A stretch of 64,000 nt of DNA from [Clostridium] polysaccharolyticum (GTDB lineage: Bacteria; Bacillota; Clostridia; Lachnospirales; Lachnospiraceae), in contig NZ_FOHN01000005.1 of assembly GCF_900111595.1 (NCBI RefSeq), forward strand, positions 124,001 to 188,000. Reading direction: 5' to 3'. The notes below the pieces were generated by a model, which was given only the letters and a program-made list of their open reading frames with translations, was not told the DNA's origin and did not search any database. Within the stretch, counting starts at the first letter, position 1, and every line of letters begins with the position of its first letter. This document shows positions 20,001 through 29,453 of the stretch, piece after piece. Made by a program: the position numbers and the translations under genes.

Positions 20001-23000
20001 GTATAGCATACATTTTTATCGATTACTGCGATGTTTTGTCTATGTGTTTCCATTGCTTCACAGATTTTTTCTCCCATACTAGCCTTACCAATGCTGTGTT
20101 CCGTATGATTTATCTGTGCAATCAGTTTCTGATCTCGTTCTGGCAATGCTACCGTACCATTTTTCTCCCATATAGCAGCATCCTCTGCTAAACTTTCCAG
20201 CATTTCAATAAATGCCTTCTGCATAGCAATTACCATGTCATTTTCAAAAATTCCTTTTCTGCAGTCCCAGGTAAACAAAATTCCTTCCTTAGCAACTGAT
20301 GCTATAGCATCCATCCAGACCTGACTTGTATAGGATTCAAAATAGGTACAGGAAAAACTGTTTTCTTCTACCATAGGAATATCCAGAAGACTAGTAAACA
20401 CAATAGGTGCCACGCCTGTTCCAATACTTCCGCTTCTCTTCGTTAATTCCCGCAAAATATCAATTCCAGTGAAGCTTCTGTTTTCAATTAATTCATATAA
20501 ATGGAATTGTATTTTTTTCGCCAGCTTATAAAATGCTGTTGTCTCATTATGAAAATCAAAAAGAAGAAAAGTTGCAGTTTCTCCGATAAAATCATTTTCT
20601 CCTGACAGATTATTTCCTCTATCAATTAATGGAACATTAATTAAGAACTCCTGCTCTTTACACCAGCGGGCAATTACTTTGCAAAAAGCTGTGAGCAGAA
20701 CCGAAAAACTTGTCAATTCATATTTTTTTGCATTTTCCTTAATCTTTTCCCATTTTTCCAAAGAAATCAGTGCTTTGTATTGGCTGCTGTCTATGTTGGA
20801 TTCCACATTATTTTCTTGATTGACTGGAATGTCTGGAATAGATGGCAGACTGTCCATATGCTGTAGCCAGTATTCTTTCGCTTTTTGGTAATGAGCCTGT
20901 TCTGTTCGTCTAGCATGATAATTCTGAATATAATCTTGGAATCTTACAATTTTTTTTTCTTCCTTTTTCTCCTTTTCCGTCATATGATAATATTCATCTA
21001 AGTCATGTAAAAAAATATTCTTGCTATAACCATCCATAATCAGTCCATCATAATAAAAATGAACCAATGCCTGCTGTCCGCTTTTTGAAACATGTAATTT
21101 AAACAGAGGGGCATCTGTGTAATCAATGTTTTCCAGATTCATGTGATGGCGAGTATCTAACAGATATTCTTCATACTGGCTCTGGCTTAATTCCGAGATA
21201 TCTGTTACCGTTATGGGCATTTTGCCAAGAGCTTTCTTAATTCCTTGTTTCCCATCCTCTGTAAAATAACAGCGAAGCATTTCATGTCTTTCTACAAGCC
21301 GTTCTACCGCCGCTGTAAATCGATTCATGTCGAAATCATGGAATTCCAATTCTAGATAACAATGGGTTGCAATCTTGGTAAAAGGCAGGTTACTTTTCCT
21401 TGCAATCAGGTACGCCTGCTGAAGTTCACTTAGTTCAAACTCTTCCGTATCCTTACTTTTCGGTTGAGACTCCAGTTTTTTCATGGTATTGTCTGGCTGT
21501 ATTTCATCTGCATTGTTTATACAATCTAATAAGTAATGAAGGGTCGGCGATTCAAAAAAGTCTGTTAAACTGATTTCGCAGTGATACTTTTCTCGGATTA
21601 TGGTCAAAAGCTGTAAGGCAAGCAGTGAATGTCCACCTTGTTCCCAAAAAGATTCGTCTTCATGAAATACTTCTTCTGACTGAAGCACCCGGCTCCATAA
21701 TTGCTTGATTTCTTCCTTTACAGAACCTGGCGAACTGTTTTCTTTTTCTTCATAAGTACGCTTCTTGGCTAAATCCTGCAAAGCCTTTCGATCTGGCTTT
21801 CCATTGCTTAAATGTGGAATCTCTTCCATAATGTTAAAATATGCAGGAATCATATAATCTGGAAGCAATCGTTTTAAACTGGTTCTTAACTCTTTTATAA
21901 ACAATTCCTCTTCTGAAAGCTTATAAGGAATATTGGCAACTTCTTTTTCCTGATTGCAATCTGGTAAAATATTATCTGGAATGCCTTTTGTATAAAAAAC
22001 TTCCATTCGATTATTTTCCGTATTCTTTATGGCACACTGGTATCCATAACGTACTCCCATTTCATAAAACTGCATAGGCAAATCACCTGCTGTCTCCTGG
22101 CCTGCCAGTTCTTCTTTTAGTTTGGTAATTTCCTTTTCCTTATCAGCCTGCTCAATCCATTCTTGCACTTTTTGATCAAACACTAAAAACTGATTTGGTA
22201 CATTTTTTATTACAAAGGATTCCTTGGTTTCCTTTTCATTTGCCTCCATTAAAAGATTTTCCAGCTGTCTAAGATCCATTTTCTGCAAAGCAAAATCATA
22301 TACTTTTGCTTCTTCTAATCCATTACGCAATCTGGCACCTTTTCTTATGGTTACATCATATCTGTATTTGGATACTTCATTTACAGACTTCATATCCTTT
22401 ACTCGAACTTGAATGCCTGCAATATGCTTATTCTGAAATAAAATTTTTTCAAAATACTTAGGTGATACGCAAAAGTCTTTCACCATCCTGTAATCTTGAG
22501 CAATTTTTTTCTGAATGTCTTTCACCGTTCCATTGTCTGTCTGATAATAGTTTACTGTTGTTCGAAAAAGGGAAAGCAGATTAAAATCAATAATATCACC
22601 AATGAACAGATTCCCGTTGTCTGTAAGCAATTCTAGGCATTGGTTTATGACTTTTGTTAAATACTGTTCCGATCCAAAAAACATGATTACCGAATTAATG
22701 ATAATGGTATCAAATGTTTTATCCTGCAATAGACTAAAATCGTCTGCTGATCCTTGAAATACCTCTGTTTTATCATTTAATGACGGATTGCTTTTCAACT
22801 GCGCATTTAGTTTTTCCACTGCTACTTCTGATAAATCCAGCCCTATATAGGAATCTACATGTGCAATTATTTTCTTTAGAATTAATCCTGTTCCACACCC
22901 TATCTCCAGAACATTCTTAGGTTTGCACTCTAAGATACGGCTACTAGTCCGATTCAGCCACTCCATCATCTCATTTGTGTTAATCTGCTCTCTAGTATAG

Positions 23001-24559
23001 GAACTTGTCCAGCCACTGAAATCAAAAATATTATTCTCAATGACCTGTTCTTTATATGCTTTATCAAATACATCTTTCCATAAACTATTTTTTGTAGAAT
23101 CCCGTTGTTCGTCTATTTTTAAATAAGCATGTATTTTTTCGTCTTCCGTACCAACTGCCACAGCTTCTACTACCCTAGGATCTTTTTTCAGATTACATTC
23201 TATTTCCTCTAGTTCAATTCGTTTTCCATTTTTCTTAATCTGCAAATCACTTCGGCCTAATATCTCAATTTCACCTTGAGAATTATAGCGTCCTAAATCC
23301 CCTGTATTATACATACGAATCTGCAAATCAGGATGAAGGATAAATTTTTTCTCCGTAAGTTCCAAGTCTGTATAGCCCTTTGCAACACCAATACCGCTAT
23401 TGTAAATGATTCCTGTTTCGTTTACTTCTACATATTGAAGATTTTCATCCAAGATATGGTACTGCGTGTTCCAAATCGGTTTCCCATAAGGAATACGCTG
23501 GTTCTTGATATCTTGGGCTGTAACTTTATGTATAATATTCCACATAGAAGTTTCTGTAGGTCCTCCAATGTTATATAATTCCACCTGTTCTGCAATACTC
23601 CGCAGGCGGTCATACAATGAAATCTTCATAAACCCACCACCAAGTAAAACATAACGCAAACTTGGAAGTTCTATTGCCTGCTCTTTCCTTCCTTCTATAT
23701 AAATCAAAAGCATCTCCATAAAGGTTGGTACACAAGACCAGAAAGTAACGGAATATTTTTTCAGAAGTTCTATCCACTTTCCAATGTCTCTTCGCTCTGC
23801 TGCCGTTGGCATAACAATTGCACCTCCAGCTAAAAGCATTCCTAGCATTTCATATATGCACATATCATGGCACAAGTCTGTTACCGAAAACAAACGGTCT
23901 CTTTCCCCTATCTGAAATCTGGAATTGGTATATTGAAAACAGTTATAGACTCCTTTTTGCTGTAACAGCACCCCTTTTGGCATGCCCGTAGAACCCGATG
24001 TAAAAATAACTGCAAATACATCCTCTGGTTTTGTTGCCACTGGCATAAAGTCTTCAGAATCATCTATTCTAATACACTCCTCAAAACTGTACACTTTGGC
24101 TTTAGCCTCTTGATATAACGGCACATTTTCTTGTCTGGTAATCACCAGTTCTGCATTTACCTGATTTATACAGTCACATGCCAGCCTGCTAGGATAAGAA
24201 CAGTCAATGGGCACATACGCAGCTCCCGCATACACTACACCTAATACCGCTGCCACCTGTTCAAACCCTTTATCAAATACTAATGCTACTCTGCCATTCC
24301 TGCCTATTCCCATTCTACTAAGCCTTTTCCCAATCGTTTTGGCCATACTGTATAATTCCCTATAAGTGTATCTTTTTTCACTCATAAAAACTGCTGCTTC
24401 ATTTTTATGCTTCTGATAAGATATTTCTAACAGTTCTCCTAAACACTGATAGGAGATTTCCTTTTCCGTGTCATTGAACTGTTGGATTAATGTACGGCTT
24501 TCTGCTGATAATTCAGAAGTTCTTTCGCTTTTTTCCTTTTGATTCTCACTATTTTTCAT
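17012..24559 (-). CDS. NRPS: A - MT - PCP - Cy - A - PCP - C
   Basis: A 2515-residue synthetase. A1 (30-480; FTSGSTGMPKGV at 186, NIGGPTETSMW at 330) holds a methyltransferase insert (FDFSGWTSSYT at 512, LEIGCGTG at 551) before its final A10 motif near 905-925. PCP1 has GGHSLL near 975-980. Residues 1040-1460 are a heterocyclization domain: YYDGLIMDGYS gives the DxxxxD motif (D1171, D1176), and the surrounding segments match Cy domains. A2 spans 1500-1990 and PCP2 has AGGDSL near 2031. The final C domain has HHIITDD at 2227-2233 (Gly replaced by Asp). Both A domains resemble the Cys/Ser/Thr group used by Cy modules, but their codes (about DMYSLGIMWK and DMYEVGTVWK) differ from the classic cysteine code. 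Expected chemistry: an N- or C-methylated residue and an azoline ring. The ribosome site GAAAGGA fits the ATG. Confidence 0.92.
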   Translation of the reverse strand: MKNSENQKEKSERTSELSAESRTLIQQFNDTEKEISYQCLGELLEISYQKHKNEAAVFMSEKRYTYRELYSMAKTIGKRLSRMGIGRNGRVALVFDKGFEQVAAVLGVVYAGAAYVPIDCSYPSRLACDCINQVNAELVITRQENVPLYQEAKAKVYSFEECIRIDDSEDFMPVATKPEDVFAVIFTSGSTGMPKGVLLQQKGVYNCFQYTNSRFQIGERDRLFSVTDLCHDMCIYEMLGMLLAGGAIVMPTAAERRDIGKWIELLKKYSVTFWSCVPTFMEMLLIYIEGRKEQAIELPSLRYVLLGGGFMKISLYDRLRSIAEQVELYNIGGPTETSMWNIIHKVTAQDIKNQRIPYGKPIWNTQYHILDENLQYVEVNETGIIYNSGIGVAKGYTDLELTEKKFILHPDLQIRMYNTGDLGRYNSQGEIEILGRSDLQIKKNGKRIELEEIECNLKKDPRVVEAVAVGTEDEKIHAYLKIDEQRDSTKNSLWKDVFDKAYKEQVIENNIFDFSGWTSSYTREQINTNEMMEWLNRTSSRILECKPKNVLEIGCGTGLILKKIIAHVDSYIGLDLSEVAVEKLNAQLKSNPSLNDKTEVFQGSADDFSLLQDKTFDTIIINSVIMFFGSEQYLTKVINQCLELLTDNGNLFIGDIIDFNLLSLFRTTVNYYQTDNGTVKDIQKKIAQDYRMVKDFCVSPKYFEKILFQNKHIAGIQVRVKDMKSVNEVSKYRYDVTIRKGARLRNGLEEAKVYDFALQKMDLRQLENLLMEANEKETKESFVIKNVPNQFLVFDQKVQEWIEQADKEKEITKLKEELAGQETAGDLPMQFYEMGVRYGYQCAIKNTENNRMEVFYTKGIPDNILPDCNQEKEVANIPYKLSEEELFIKELRTSLKRLLPDYMIPAYFNIMEEIPHLSNGKPDRKALQDLAKKRTYEEKENSSPGSVKEEIKQLWSRVLQSEEVFHEDESFWEQGGHSLLALQLLTIIREKYHCEISLTDFFESPTLHYLLDCINNADEIQPDNTMKKLESQPKSKDTEEFELSELQQAYLIARKSNLPFTKIATHCYLELEFHDFDMNRFTAAVERLVERHEMLRCYFTEDGKQGIKKALGKMPITVTDISELSQSQYEEYLLDTRHHMNLENIDYTDAPLFKLHVSKSGQQALVHFYYDGLIMDGYSKNIFLHDLDEYYHMTEKEKKEEKKIVRFQDYIQNYHARRTEQAHYQKAKEYWLQHMDSLPSIPDIPVNQENNVESNIDSSQYKALISLEKWEKIKENAKKYELTSFSVLLTAFCKVIARWCKEQEFLINVPLIDRGNNLSGENDFIGETATFLLFDFHNETTAFYKLAKKIQFHLYELIENRSFTGIDILRELTKRSGSIGTGVAPIVFTSLLDIPMVEENSFSCTYFESYTSQVWMDAIASVAKEGILFTWDCRKGIFENDMVIAMQKAFIEMLESLAEDAAIWEKNGTVALPERDQKLIAQINHTEHSIGKASMGEKICEAMETHRQNIAVIDKNVCYTYEEIGNKVKALAYKLVELQLGRNDVITVMLEKGQEQLVAALAITYAGAVYAPIEYELPVKRVKQAVESIDGRLMLTDSKKEREFFIDGTFPMKILDITKLDLKSKCSMQPVIQEATDVFAVIFTSGSTGNPKGVYIEHQGIVNCMEFTNQYFGISEKDRILSLTNICHDMSLYDLYGFFTTGGTIVFPQAAKVKEPKHWIELLMKYQITFWESVPTMMEMLFIELEKEQKENIFPSMKTIVLGGEFLPVYFYEKVKKYAKNARLYNTGGPTETTVWNIMHNVTEDDAKNQHIPYGKPIWNTQYHILNDLLEPVPAGVTGTIYNSGIGLAKGYTDRELTAKKFIWHKELKTVLYNTGDLGRYRADGEIDILGRDDLQVKVNGKRIELGEIKYVLNQYQGITDCAVKYDKETNSIQAFYVSQEEMDSKELMQYMLLYLPDYMVPRIYQRIPYLPVLPNGKLDLHQLNVDWDKQIVQDDSQKLQYTKLQNQILDIIKKQLQLPNFDPQMNFFMAGGDSLKGLRIVTELNQELGLNAAITDILTAKTIETFMIQADSYSKESPAAEKDMENIATDYKKAPLSYAQEGVWFDCIRESENRFVVPVYVDITGDLDVNQLSTALEQTAVKYSLVKAAILVDEEFNPYQEIQEERKLEIEQIHLEKCRLEEKKKAVYDIQQEMMSLSMDIEQDMLCRVVLAYLGEKEYRLYLIFHHIITDDMSIKIFLKNLFSNYGKEKQLGKNYTQMYFEHCKREKMHSFSEEEKHFFKELVDKSEYLNIPGQMDATKKALEGGYISFELDEKKTAAFQKICAFYGASLNIGLLSVYAVMLHQVSGKEKITIGTPFSSRNQEESEMIGLLVNLELLCLEIKQEDEFASVIKKVRQSVLYYIGKKYPPYVDLCRILKAPREKMMIPHHIVYNYLEDEELAEDILLNQELKISSVVYVNSQVSHNLGLMVNHTKGKIYGEFSYNQCYLDELAVDAMKECFKKILDSVVNTSLED

Positions 24560-24579
24560 AACTATCCTTTCAAATTTCC

Positions 24580-27500
24580 CTAATCCTTTTCACCAAGTAT
24601 CAAGTCAAATAAATCACCTAAATTCTTTTTCTCTTTATCTGGTTTTTGTTCCGTTACTTCTTCCTGCATTGAGTGGGATTTGATTTTCTCTGCTAACTCA
24701 CCTATGGTTTTGCACTCGTAGAAATCTTTCACCAGCAGTTCACATTGAAACTGTTTTTTTATTTTGGAACGAACAATCAATATAGCTAAAGAATCCACTC
24801 CAATATCAGAAAGACTATCATTGGCAGTAAGCCCTTCCTTTCCAATGGTCTCATAAATAATCGCCATAAACTGTTCCAATATAGGATCTTTGCTTACCTC
24901 AGTTTTTCCTTGTGCTCCCTCTCTATTGCTGTAATCTTTTTTCTGTTCCTGGTCTGTACGTATTCGTTTCGTTCTATGAGAATAAGCTGGACTTCTTTTG
25001 CCCTCTTTCATGCCGAATATAATACCACTTTCTCTTCGTAATCCACTGCTGCCTCCGCTAAGAGTACGCACATTATATAGTCCCGCTTTTACAAAAGCAT
25101 TCTTCCAGCCCTCCTCGTCCAGCACAAAACTAGTATCCTTTCGCAAAGGGTCGTTTACATAATTCCACCATCCAGGTGAGTAGCCAAAAATCATCTGTTC
25201 TATGTCATGAAGCCAAAAAGACTGCACCATAAAAATCCATCCTAGCGGCTTTAGGAAATCCTTTAGATTTTCAAGTACCTCCACAATATTAGAGGTTGCC
25301 TGTATGACATCTAAACCTAACACGATATCAAAATACCCTTCGCCAAGTGGAACTTCACTTTCTCCGCTTTCAATATTTAATACAGTAAAGTTCATATTCC
25401 TGAACTTTTTCTCTTCTGCCTTCCTTTTTCCCTCATTTACAAAGCTGCCTCCAATATCCGTAAACCAGTATTCTACATCTTGTTCTTTTAACTGTTCCAT
25501 TAATGGCCAGGTCATTCTTCCTGTTCCCGAACCAATTTCCAGTATTCGAAGCGTACCATTCGTAGACTCTGCAATCTGTTTAACGATTTCAACGGTCTCA
25601 TCTCGGTACAAATCTTTCATGGTAGTATTTGGTGTTCTTTGATAAACCTGTTCTAACATGTCAAAAGAACCTTCTGGATACAGTATTTCATTTCCTTGCT
25701 TTTGCCCAGTAAATACTTCCTTGTAACAGCTGGCACAATCGGATAACAATTCCATATAAGCCTCAAACTGTGGAAATTTTCCTTTTGCTTCTTGCAAAAT
25801 ATTTTCCTTACAGATATCATAAATCTCCTGATGAAATGTAACCTTTGTTTCTTCTAATTCTACAGCTTTTCTTTTTTCCAGTACTCTAAGGAGAAAACGG
25901 AAAAATGGAATATATCCTTCAATTATTTCAAACATTTGTATCAGATCTTCAATGGAATATGCAACATTTACTTTTACTTGTTTTCTAGTAAAGTAAGCGG
26001 CTGCTTCGTAAACACATAAGTCATCAAATGTCTGTTGTAATCCATCATATTCTCCAATTAATTTGACACCTTCCTGCAAATCCATCTTTTCATCCATTTT
26101 TTTAAAGGAATCCCAATTCTCTGATTCAATGGAAATAGCTGATTTTAATGGATAATACTGGCCTAATTTATTAAAATAGTGTTTTTCAAAAGAATACGAC
26201 GGCAAACTTATTTTTTCTTTATCTTCATCCAAAAACATGTCTGAATACTCAAATTTTATACCGCATTTCCATAACTCTCCTGCCATTTCCAAGAAGCTTA
26301 AATATTCCTCTTTGTCATATCTTTGTCCACCCAGTGCAGGTATGACAACTGTTTTTTCCATATCCATAGTCATTTGCTTTACAAGATTAGTTAAAACATG
26401 ATTTCCTCCCACTTCTATGCAAAATGTTTTATCATAAAGTGCTTCTTCCTTTAATACTTCTTGATAGCCTTGGTAAAACTCTACCATTCCACTCATCTGG
26501 GCAATCCAGTAATCTGAATGTGATATCTCATTTTTTTCAATCTTTCTTCCATAATAAGTGGATACCATATTGTAATTTCCAGTACAAAACTGTACACCAT
26601 TCAGAATCCTTAAGTATTCTGTTTCAATCTTTCTAAGGTGTTTGGTATGATATGGTTTCTGCACATTTAGTACTTTATAGGAAATCTCAGCCTGGTCTAA
26701 TGCTTCCATAATCTCATTTCCATGAACCTCCAAAAAACTTAAGGTATATCTATCCTTTGTATTATGAACTGCAATGGTACAAGCTGGCGGCAATATAGCT
26801 TGCAGCTTTTCCCTGCTGCAATTTACCCCTATCATCATTCCATTTTCCACAGTCTGAATCATTTCATTTCTTATATAGACTAGTTTTAATCCCTCTTCCA
26901 AAGAAAATATTCCATTATACATTGCCATTGCATACTCGCCCAAACTATGCCCAATGAGTAAATCTGGTTTTATTCCGAGCATCTCTAATGTTTTTGCAAT
27001 ACAGTAGCTGACCGATACGATATTTAGTGCGTGATGTGACGGATACTGGGATACAAAAAGATCGACCTCACCATCCGTAATTGTTAATACAATATCCCTG
27101 CACTGCGTATAGAACTTTTGAAAAATAGTACTTTTTCCAAACATATCAAGCCCCATACTTTCATAGTCTGAACCCATACCAGGAAACATAAATACGATTC
27201 TCTTTTTTATCATAGATTTCTTTATGTAATATGGAGTCGACTTATACAGAATCTCTCCTTGTTCTGATGCAACCAGATATCGTCTATGCTTATAATGTGC
27301 TCTGGCACAAAGTGCTGTATATGATGCTTTCCCCAAAGAATTCTGCTGGTTTTCCAAAAATTCTTCTAAACTTTCTGTATTACGTTCCAGAGCGGATAGA
27401 CTTTTTCCAGTTACACATAACAAAACCGGCAACTTGTTTTCTGGCTTATTTGTACCTCTATACTCTTCTAAAATTACATTTGCATTGACCCCTCCCATTC

Positions 27501-29442
27501 CAAAAGAACTTATCGCCCCATGCAATAAACGGCCTTCCTTTTTTAAGATTACTGGATGGTCTGCAATTTCCAGAATGGAAGAATTTTTAAGTTCCTCATT
27601 TCTTTCTGCTATATTAATCCCTGGTGGGACGATTCCATGCTGCAAAACCAGTGCTCCCTTTATAAGTCCTGCAATACCTGCAACCATATTCAAGTGTCCA
27701 TAATTACTTTTTAATGCTCCAAGTAAAATAGGTTTCTCTAATTCTGCATCTTCATAAACTGCTTTTAATGCACTTAACTCTACAGCATCACCTAATGGCG
27801 TTGCCGTTCCATGAGTTTCGATAAAATCCATTTGATCTTTTTGTACACCTGAATCTGATAACGCCCCTTCTAAAACCTCTATCTGTCCTAAAAGACTTGG
27901 TGCTGTAAATCCGACCTTTCGATTGCCATCATTACCAATTGCACTTCCTTTGATTACAGCATAGATATGATCTTTGTCTTCTTTTGCATCTTCTAACCGC
28001 TTTAATACCACCATAGCAACACCATTTCCAGGAACCGTACCAGAACCATCTTTATCGAATGCTCTAACGACACCATCTCTTGACAACAACCCATCAACTA
28101 CACCATATATGTCCTGATTCGGATATACATTAGATCCACCTGCTAACATTACATCTGCTTCTCCGTTTCTTAGAAGGTTACAAGCCATATGAACAGCAGT
28201 CAAAGAAGTTGCACATGCAGTGAGCAGGTAAAGACATGGACCTGTTAAATTCAGTTTATAAGATACTCGTGTTACTAGACTAGAATCACTAAACTGGATA
28301 CAAGACAACTCATCTTCTGCCTGAGTTGCCAGCATAATACGATTGCGATAGTCATTTTCTGGAGCACCACACACAATTCCAATTTTTCCTTTAAACTCGT
28401 TAGGAACACATCCTGCATCCTCCAATGCTTTATAAGATACTTCAAGCAGAAGCCGTTCTTGAGGTGATATGTCATTGGCTTCCACAGGATTAATATGAAA
28501 AAATTCATTATCAAAGCAAAACGGTTCTGCTATTGCACCATACGCATACTTTACTGTTTCATCTGTTTCTGCTGAAGGTCTTCTAGTAATGCAGTCCTTC
28601 CCTTGTAACATATTATCCCAGAACTCTCCAATGTTCTGAGCCATAGGAAATATGCCATCCATACCTATTATTGCAATGTCCCGGTTTTCCTTGTTGTCTG
28701 GTTCTTTCCATATAAAATTGATTTCTTCTGTAATTCTGCTTGCAAGAATATCTGGAGAGGTTTGTATAAAAAAGTGCCCGCCATCTAGATAAGAGATAGA
28801 AAAATTATCTGTCACAGTATTTAAAGTCTGAGTTTCCAGATACGAAATCTCTCTATCTTCATAGCTTGCAAATGCCCGAATCTTTGCTTTAATCTTCTTT
28901 TGCTCACTCTTATACTGTTCAACTAAACAATAATCATTTCGAATGATTGGAAAATAAACCTGTCGGAAATTCTCATTTCCTATTAATTCTCCTACTGTTC
29001 CACCAGCTCTTGTCAAATACTTAATAAGCTGTTCATCACTTAATCTGCTTACATGCTTTTCTGCCAGTTCTGGCTGCAAGGCAGTAGCAGACATAAATAA
29101 TATGTCTGGAGATATTCCTAACTTTTCTTCTATTAAAACAGTCAGTTCGTAAGCAATTATTCCTCCCATACTATGCCCAAAAATGGAGAACCTGCCTGCC
29201 AGTTTTTCTTTGATCCCTTCAAAAATCTGACTTGCTAATTCTTTGGCATCATCTACTAATTTCTCGCCAAACCGGTTTTCTCGTCCTGGCAATTGTATTG
29301 GAACAACTTTTATTTCATTTCCAAATAAAGATTGCCATGTTCGATATACAGACGCACCTGCCCCAGCATAAGGAATACAAAATAGTTTATATCCATCCTC
29401 TGCTTTGCCCTTACTTTGAAATATCCACTTATTTTCCATCAT
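24580..29442 (-). CDS. PKS module with N-terminal thioesterase: TE - KS - AT - MT - ACP
   Basis: About 1620 residues from ATG at 29442 (AAAGG five bases upstream; a GTG two codons earlier is less likely). Numbering here is from that GTG. Residues 1-245 form a type II-like thioesterase (GHSMGG, S93; H225 in DGGH). KS has C412 in TACATSL, H546 in ETHGTATPLGD and H584 in NYGHLNMVAG. AT has PGMGSDY, S835 in GHSLGE and H944 in PYHTKH, where HAFH (malonyl) or YASH (methylmalonyl) is usual, so the extender cannot be read. A methyltransferase (LEIGSGTG at 1303) is probably a C-methyltransferase, and the ACP serine is S1553 (GVDSL). A thioesterase at the front of a PKS module is unusual. It could edit stalled chains or release the product, since no C-terminal TE exists in the cluster. 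Confidence 0.92.
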   Translation of the reverse strand: MMENKWIFQSKGKAEDGYKLFCIPYAGAGASVYRTWQSLFGNEIKVVPIQLPGRENRFGEKLVDDAKELASQIFEGIKEKLAGRFSIFGHSMGGIIAYELTVLIEEKLGISPDILFMSATALQPELAEKHVSRLSDEQLIKYLTRAGGTVGELIGNENFRQVYFPIIRNDYCLVEQYKSEQKKIKAKIRAFASYEDREISYLETQTLNTVTDNFSISYLDGGHFFIQTSPDILASRITEEINFIWKEPDNKENRDIAIIGMDGIFPMAQNIGEFWDNMLQGKDCITRRPSAETDETVKYAYGAIAEPFCFDNEFFHINPVEANDISPQERLLLEVSYKALEDAGCVPNEFKGKIGIVCGAPENDYRNRIMLATQAEDELSCIQFSDSSLVTRVSYKLNLTGPCLYLLTACATSLTAVHMACNLLRNGEADVMLAGGSNVYPNQDIYGVVDGLLSRDGVVRAFDKDGSGTVPGNGVAMVVLKRLEDAKEDKDHIYAVIKGSAIGNDGNRKVGFTAPSLLGQIEVLEGALSDSGVQKDQMDFIETHGTATPLGDAVELSALKAVYEDAELEKPILLGALKSNYGHLNMVAGIAGLIKGALVLQHGIVPPGINIAERNEELKNSSILEIADHPVILKKEGRLLHGAISSFGMGGVNANVILEEYRGTNKPENKLPVLLCVTGKSLSALERNTESLEEFLENQQNSLGKASYTALCARAHYKHRRYLVASEQGEILYKSTPYYIKKSMIKKRIVFMFPGMGSDYESMGLDMFGKSTIFQKFYTQCRDIVLTITDGEVDLFVSQYPSHHALNIVSVSYCIAKTLEMLGIKPDLLIGHSLGEYAMAMYNGIFSLEEGLKLVYIRNEMIQTVENGMMIGVNCSREKLQAILPPACTIAVHNTKDRYTLSFLEVHGNEIMEALDQAEISYKVLNVQKPYHTKHLRKIETEYLRILNGVQFCTGNYNMVSTYYGRKIEKNEISHSDYWIAQMSGMVEFYQGYQEVLKEEALYDKTFCIEVGGNHVLTNLVKQMTMDMEKTVVIPALGGQRYDKEEYLSFLEMAGELWKCGIKFEYSDMFLDEDKEKISLPSYSFEKHYFNKLGQYYPLKSAISIESENWDSFKKMDEKMDLQEGVKLIGEYDGLQQTFDDLCVYEAAAYFTRKQVKVNVAYSIEDLIQMFEIIEGYIPFFRFLLRVLEKRKAVELEETKVTFHQEIYDICKENILQEAKGKFPQFEAYMELLSDCASCYKEVFTGQKQGNEILYPEGSFDMLEQVYQRTPNTTMKDLYRDETVEIVKQIAESTNGTLRILEIGSGTGRMTWPLMEQLKEQDVEYWFTDIGGSFVNEGKRKAEEKKFRNMNFTVLNIESGESEVPLGEGYFDIVLGLDVIQATSNIVEVLENLKDFLKPLGWIFMVQSFWLHDIEQMIFGYSPGWWNYVNDPLRKDTSFVLDEEGWKNAFVKAGLYNVRTLSGGSSGLRRESGIIFGMKEGKRSPAYSHRTKRIRTDQEQKKDYSNREGAQGKTEVSKDPILEQFMAIIYETIGKEGLTANDSLSDIGVDSLAILIVRSKIKKQFQCELLVKDFYECKTIGELAEKIKSHSMQEEVTEQKPDKEKKNLGDLFDLILGEKD

Positions 29443-29453
29443 TTTCACCTTTC

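Noticed and set aside
17012-24559. Firm assignment of cysteine as substrate of both A domains
   Set aside because: The motifs resemble Cys-type Cy modules, but two pocket positions differ from the known code in each, so only a group assignment is given.
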